From the NCBI GenBank assembly GCA_964474415.1, contig CAYYSO010000105.1:1-8444 (forward strand): 8,444 bases of DNA, in the 5' to 3' direction. This DNA comes from Methylomarinum sp964474415 (GTDB lineage: Bacteria; Pseudomonadota; Gammaproteobacteria; Methylococcales; Methylomonadaceae). The position numbers were made by a program, and so were the translations under genes. Positions within the stretch are counted from its first letter, which is position 1. Each line of letters opens with the position of its first letter. This document shows positions 5,358 through 8,444 of the stretch, piece after piece. The notes beneath the pieces were generated by a model. The model was given only the letters and a program-made list of their open reading frames with translations. It did not search any database and was not told the origin of the DNA.

Positions 5358-7533
5358 ATGCTTTAACGCGGGTTAGTTTCAATATGATATTTAACTTCTT
5401 GAGTTTGCGCATTATATTGGCTAAATGGATCCGGTCTTTTACAGTTAAAGTGATTAAGTCCACTGATACACGCTCGTCCTGATCAACAACGGTCACATTT
5501 TCAATATTGGATTCCATGCTGGAAATTACGGAAGCTATGGTGGCAAGAGTACCACGCTGGTTTAGCAGCTCTATTCTGATTTCAGCAGGAAATTCTCCCG
5601 ATGCTTCCTGGCACCATTCCACATCGAGCCAGCTGGTTTGTTTTTTTCTGACCTCGTTACTGTTACGACATTCAGGGTGGTGAACAACGATACCTTTCCC
5701 GGGGTTAAAAAAACCAATGATAGGGTCGCCCGGGATGGGTCTGCAGCATTTAGCCAGCGTGACCACCATTCCTTCAGTGCCTTTGATGATCAGCGGCGTT
5801 TCATGACGCTGTTCGTTGTCATCCAGTTTTACCGCAGCATTGATATCATCTTGACTGATACGTTTAGCGACCAGTAACGGCATTTTGTTACCCAAACCAA
5901 TATCTTCCAGCAATTTATCCAGTGACTGCATTTTTAAAACATCAAGCAGTTGTTTTATCCGGTTTTTATCAATTTTATCCAGCTTCATGTTCAGGCTTTG
6001 CAGTTCTTTTTCCAACAGACGTCGCCCCAGATTAATGGCCTCCTGTTGTTTAAAGTGCTTCAAGTAGCTGCGGATACTGCTTCTGGCTTTGGCTGTAACT
6101 ACATAATTCAGCCATAAAGGATTAGGGCGGGCCCAAGAAGCGGTAATTACTTCAACTGTCATGCCGTTTTCCAGTCTGGTTTGCAGCGGCACCAGTTTTT
6201 TGTCGATACGAGCAGAAACACAGGAATTGCCGATATCGGTGTGTACAGCAAAGGCAAAGTCAACGATGGTGGCGCCGCGCGGCAATTTGATGATGCTGCC
6301 CTGGGGAGTAAAAACAAAAACCTCCTGAGGGAATAAATCGACTTTCAGGTTATCAATAAACTCCAGTGAGTTTCCTGCTGATTTCTGGATTTCCAACAAA
6401 TCGCGTAACCATTCATTGGCGCGGGCCTGAACATTTTCAGTGCCGTTATTGTCGGTTTTGTATAGCCAGTGTGCGGCAATACCGGATTCAGACATGCGGT
6501 GCATTTCATGGGTTCTGATCTGAATTTCTATAGGTACGCCGTAAGGTCCGATCAATATAGTGTGCAGGGACTGATAACCATTAGCTTTGGGTAAGGCGAT
6601 GTAATCCTTAAAACGACCGGGTATGGGTTTGTATAAATTATGTACGCAGCCAAGTACCCGGTAACAGTCGTCGACTGTATTACAGTGAATTCTGAAGGCA
6701 TAAACATCAAAAACATCCGAGAAAGATATTTTTTTATGCAGCATTTTATTGTAAATGCTGGCAATATTTTTTTCTCTGCCCACTACTTCGCTTTTTAATC
6801 CAGTTTGTTGCAGTCTGTTGTGCAGGGAGTTCTGGATGGTGTCGATGATTTCTTTTCTATTGCCGCGAGCCTTTTTGACCGCACGTCTGATAATAGCATG
6901 GCGATGGGGATGCAATGCTTGAAAACCCAGAGATTCCAATTGGTGGCGGATTTTGTTCATGCCTAAACGATTGGCGATGGGCGCGTAGATTTCCAGTGTT
7001 TCTTTGGCAATGCGACGTTTTTTATCGGGGGGCATTGCCCCAAGGGTTTGCATGTTGTGCAAACGATCAGCTAGTTTGACCATAATGACGCGTAAGTCTT
7101 TGGCCATTGCCAGAAACATTTTTCTGACATTTTCGGCTTGTTTTTCAGCGTGCGATTTACTGTCCAGTTTGGTCAGTTTAGTAACGCCATCGACCAGTTC
7201 GGCAACTTCAGCGCTGAATTGTTCACTGACTTGTTCTTTGCTGACAGGGGTGTCTTCGATAACGTCATGGAGAATAGCGGCCATGATACCGTAAGTATCC
7301 ATACGCATTTCCGCCAGACAGATTGCAACCGAGACGGGGTGGCAAATATAGGCTTCGCCACTTTTTCGAAATTGTCCGCTATGAGCCTCGGCGCCAAAAT
7401 GATAAGCGCGGACTATATCCTTGATTTGTTCTTTATCCAGATAGTCGTCCAGAACCAGGCATAAACGCCTGAGGAGTTTTTCTTCAGGGTTTTTCGGCTT
7501 ATGTTCTTTTGCTTCGACGACTATGCCTGGCAT
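5356..7533 (-). CDS. spoT: Bifunctional (p)ppGpp synthetase/hydrolase SpoT (RelA/SpoT family)
   Basis: SpoT balances the alarmone (p)ppGpp, degrading it to GDP/GTP plus pyrophosphate and, more weakly, making it from ATP and GDP/GTP. The 725-residue product is slightly longer than E. coli SpoT (702), mainly through about 23 extra N-terminal residues. Domains in order: HD hydrolase (about 45-190) with H65, HD at 89-90, ED at 93-94 and D156 (LADRLHN); synthetase (about 245-360) with REKN, DVYAFR, GRFKDYIALPKANGYQSLHT (306-325) and E336 in IEIQIRT; TGS (about 402-465); zinc-finger/conserved-cysteine region with AKCCRPIPGDP (594-604) and VHHPEC (617-622); C-terminal ACT (about 650-725). RFKD (307-310) is the RXKD form linked to bifunctional enzymes rather than the acidic version of monofunctional RelA. 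Both catalytic halves look intact. The ATG is 3 bp after the rpoZ stop and has no strong ribosome-binding site, so coupling to rpoZ is likely. Confidence 0.97.
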   Translation of the reverse strand: MPGIVVEAKEHKPKNPEEKLLRRLCLVLDDYLDKEQIKDIVRAYHFGAEAHSGQFRKSGEAYICHPVSVAICLAEMRMDTYGIMAAILHDVIEDTPVSKEQVSEQFSAEVAELVDGVTKLTKLDSKSHAEKQAENVRKMFLAMAKDLRVIMVKLADRLHNMQTLGAMPPDKKRRIAKETLEIYAPIANRLGMNKIRHQLESLGFQALHPHRHAIIRRAVKKARGNRKEIIDTIQNSLHNRLQQTGLKSEVVGREKNIASIYNKMLHKKISFSDVFDVYAFRIHCNTVDDCYRVLGCVHNLYKPIPGRFKDYIALPKANGYQSLHTILIGPYGVPIEIQIRTHEMHRMSESGIAAHWLYKTDNNGTENVQARANEWLRDLLEIQKSAGNSLEFIDNLKVDLFPQEVFVFTPQGSIIKLPRGATIVDFAFAVHTDIGNSCVSARIDKKLVPLQTRLENGMTVEVITASWARPNPLWLNYVVTAKARSSIRSYLKHFKQQEAINLGRRLLEKELQSLNMKLDKIDKNRIKQLLDVLKMQSLDKLLEDIGLGNKMPLLVAKRISQDDINAAVKLDDNEQRHETPLIIKGTEGMVVTLAKCCRPIPGDPIIGFFNPGKGIVVHHPECRNSNEVRKKQTSWLDVEWCQEASGEFPAEIRIELLNQRGTLATIASVISSMESNIENVTVVDQDERVSVDLITLTVKDRIHLANIMRKLKKLNIILKLTRVKA

Positions 7534-7536
7534 ATT

Positions 7537-7782
7537 TTAGGGTTTTATCTCTAAACTGGTATCTGAAACATCGCCTACATTGTGAAGAAGATTAATATTA
7601 TCTTCGCTAACATCACCTGTAGCAATCTCGCGCAAGGCCACGACCGTATTTTTGTCTTTTTCGATAGGTACAAATGCATCGGCGCCTTTGTCCAGTTGAC
7701 GTGCTCTTTTGCTGGCTAATAAGACCAGTTTAAATCGGTTTTCAACATTTTCTAAACAATCTTCAACGGTAACTCTAGCCAT
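7537..7782 (-). CDS. rpoZ: DNA-directed RNA polymerase omega subunit RpoZ
   Basis: Omega aids folding and assembly of the beta-prime subunit. In proteobacteria it also contributes its N-terminal MAR motif to ppGpp binding site 1 on RNA polymerase. The 81-residue product begins MARVTVEDCLENVENRFKLV, almost the E. coli start, and keeps LASKRARQL (22-30) and the DKNTVVALREIA block (43-54). The C-terminal tail is shorter than in E. coli (91 residues), which is common in this variable part. The start at 7782 is decided by the MARVTV motif and a CAGGT ribosome-binding site (7789-7793) six bases upstream. A longer frame from TTG at 7827 adds 15 unrelated residues and crosses the promoter, so it is rejected. 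It is the first gene of the run with spoT, ridA, recG and ubiC; gmk, often upstream, is replaced here by pgk. Confidence 0.96.
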   Translation of the reverse strand: MARVTVEDCLENVENRFKLVLLASKRARQLDKGADAFVPIEKDKNTVVALREIATGDVSEDNINLLHNVGDVSDTSLEIKP

Positions 7783-7802
7783 TTTTAAACCTGTTAGTGA
7801 AA

Positions 7803-7828
7803 TTTGCCTGATTATAAGGTGAGGCAAA
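7803..7828 (-). promoter_or_regulatory. Proximal rpoZ promoter with -10 inside an inverted repeat
   Basis: A perfect TATAAT (minus strand; plus coordinates 7811-7816) predicts a start near 7804 and a leader of about 22 bases. The -35 region is T-rich and poor (TTCCTT-like), so activity may need an activator. The -10 lies between inverted repeats TTTGCCT (7803-7809) and AGGCAAA (7822-7828), a possible operator. The TTGCCT core occurs a third time at 7871-7876 as the -35 of the distal promoter. Operator function is inferred only from the layout. Confidence 0.45.
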
Positions 7829-7846
7829 ATAAAAAAGGAACTGACT

Positions 7847-7876
7847 ATTATATAAAGAAACAGCTCTGCCAGGCAA
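7847..7876 (-). promoter_or_regulatory. Distal rpoZ-spoT promoter (TTGCCT-18-TATAAT)
   Basis: On the minus strand the -35 TTGCCT (7871-7876, four of six consensus bases) and a perfect -10 TATAAT (7847-7852) are 18 bp apart, a good sigma-70 arrangement. The start would be near 7840, about 58 bases before the rpoZ ATG. The -35 falls in the loop of the hairpin that probably ends pgk transcription, and the -10 falls at the end of its U-rich tail, so termination and initiation signals are physically merged. Confidence 0.55.
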
Positions 7877-7893
7877 TTTTCCAGTAGAGCTGT
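7850..7893 (-). terminator. Likely pgk terminator
   Basis: On the minus strand the arm ACAGCTCT (7893-7886) pairs perfectly with AGAGCTGT (7867-7860) around an 18-base loop that can form further weak pairs, and the second arm is followed at once by TTTCTTTATAT. This fits a Rho-independent terminator about 50 bases after the pgk stop, though the loop is long and the U-tract interrupted. Some read-through into rpoZ is therefore possible. Confidence 0.5.
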
Positions 7894-7906
7894 AATTGTT
7901 TAGGTA

Positions 7907-7931
7907 TCCTTGATGTTTATAACATCAAGGA
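7907..7931. repeat. Perfect 11-bp inverted repeat just after pgk
   Basis: TCCTTGATGTT (7907-7917) and AACATCAAGGA (7921-7931) are exact reverse complements around a 3-base spacer (TAT), beginning 10 bases after the pgk stop. Neither strand has a U-tract after it, so it is not a standard intrinsic terminator. It may be an mRNA 3'-end stabilising hairpin, part of a two-hairpin terminator with the stem at 7860-7893, or a repressor/activator site upstream of the rpoZ promoters. Confidence 0.55.
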
Positions 7932-7941
7932 ATGAGTGTAA

Positions 7942-8444
7942 TTAAGACCGGTCTTCCAGAATGGCTACTGCAGGCAGCTTTTTTCCTTCCAGAAATTCCA
8001 GGAAGGCACCGCCGCCGGTTGATGTATAAGACACTCTGTTACTGATACCGTATTTGTCGATAGCCGCCAAGGTGTCACCGCCACCAGCGATGGAGAATGC
8101 TGCGCTTTTAGCAATTGCCATAGACATGGCCTGGGTTCCTTCTCCAAACTGGTCGATTTCAAATACGCCGACCGGGCCGTTCCAGACGATTGTGCCTGCA
8201 GATTGTAGGATCTGTGCATATTGTTTTGCAGTTTCGGGACCGATATCCAGAATCAGATCATCGTCAGCTACATCAGCCACTTTTTTAACGGTTGCCGTCG
8301 CATTTTCGGAAAACTCTTTAGCACACACGACATCAACGGGTACCGGGATATCAGAACCGTTTACTTTAGCCTGAGCCATCAGTTTTTTCGCTTCATCAAT
8401 CAGGTCTTCTTCGTACAGAGACTTACCCACGGGATAGCCGGCTG
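7942..8444 (-). CDS. pgk: Phosphoglycerate kinase, C-terminal part (5' end outside the window)
   Basis: Pgk interconverts 1,3-bisphosphoglycerate + ADP and 3-phosphoglycerate + ATP in glycolysis, gluconeogenesis and, where present, the Calvin cycle; it is a cytosolic monomer. Only the last 166 residues are visible of about 390. They form most of the C-terminal nucleotide-binding domain: AGYPVGKSLYEEDL at the window edge, DLILDIGPETAK, TIVWNGPVGVFE, the glycine-rich SIAGGGDTLAAI, and the near-terminal STGGGAFLEFLEGKKLPAVAIL, all close to E. coli Pgk. The frame is open to the window edge, so this is truncation by the window and not a broken gene; GTG at 8430 is an internal valine codon, not the start. 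It ends in TAA and is separated from rpoZ by 159 bp of regulatory DNA, so it belongs to the upstream transcript. Confidence 0.97.
   Translation of the reverse strand, partial: AGYPVGKSLYEEDLIDEAKKLMAQAKVNGSDIPVPVDVVCAKEFSENATATVKKVADVADDDLILDIGPETAKQYAQILQSAGTIVWNGPVGVFEIDQFGEGTQAMSMAIAKSAAFSIAGGGDTLAAIDKYGISNRVSYTSTGGGAFLEFLEGKKLPAVAILEDRS

Noticed and set aside
7783..7827. Extended rpoZ start at TTG 7827
   Set aside because: It would place coding sequence over the -10 box and add 15 residues foreign to omega; the ATG at 7782 has the MARVTV start and a ribosome-binding site.
1..8444. CRISPR array, tRNA/rRNA genes, transposase, phage genes or toxin-antitoxin pairs
   Set aside because: No regularly spaced repeats, no tRNA-like cloverleaf and no such protein motifs were seen on either strand.

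Overview
The window is an ordinary chromosomal housekeeping segment from a gammaproteobacterium of moderate GC content. The evidence is close similarity to Enterobacteria/Pseudomonas-type SpoT, RecG, omega, IspH and UbiC, plus the gene order rpoZ-spoT-ridA-recG, which is familiar in this class. A methanotroph-like (Methylococcales) or similar non-enteric lineage is possible, but the sequence alone cannot settle it. Every confident gene lies on the minus strand, so transcription runs from high to low coordinates.

Reading in the direction of transcription: (1) 8444-7942 holds the 3' part of pgk (glycolysis / Calvin cycle), cut by the window edge. (2) 7941-7783 is a compact regulatory gap with a perfect hairpin just after pgk, a terminator-like hairpin, and two TATAAT-type promoters for the next operon. 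(3) 7782-2179 is a tightly packed run rpoZ-spoT-ridA, then a 135-bp gap, then recG-ubiC. Gaps of 3, 9 and 6 bp and overlapping stop/ribosome-binding sites suggest co-transcription and translational coupling. (4) 2178-1871 is a 308-bp non-coding gap with a repeat-like cluster and a promoter for the next gene. (5) 1870-397 holds an rraA-family gene followed 37 bp later by ispH. (6) 396-1 contains no recognisable gene.

The functional theme is core metabolism and stress signalling. SpoT makes and degrades (p)ppGpp, and RpoZ carries the N-terminal MAR motif that forms part of one ppGpp site on RNA polymerase. RidA removes reactive enamine/imine by-products, RecG remodels stalled replication forks, UbiC starts ubiquinone synthesis, IspH ends the MEP isoprenoid route (ubiquinone's tail is an isoprenoid), and Pgk is central carbon metabolism. 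I see no phage, transposase, CRISPR array, toxin-antitoxin pair, RNA gene or novel multi-gene system. The items most worth a second look are non-coding: the pgk-rpoZ and ubiC-rraA gaps. One protein-level point is also notable: the RraA homologue keeps the metal-binding aldolase signature that E. coli RraA has lost.
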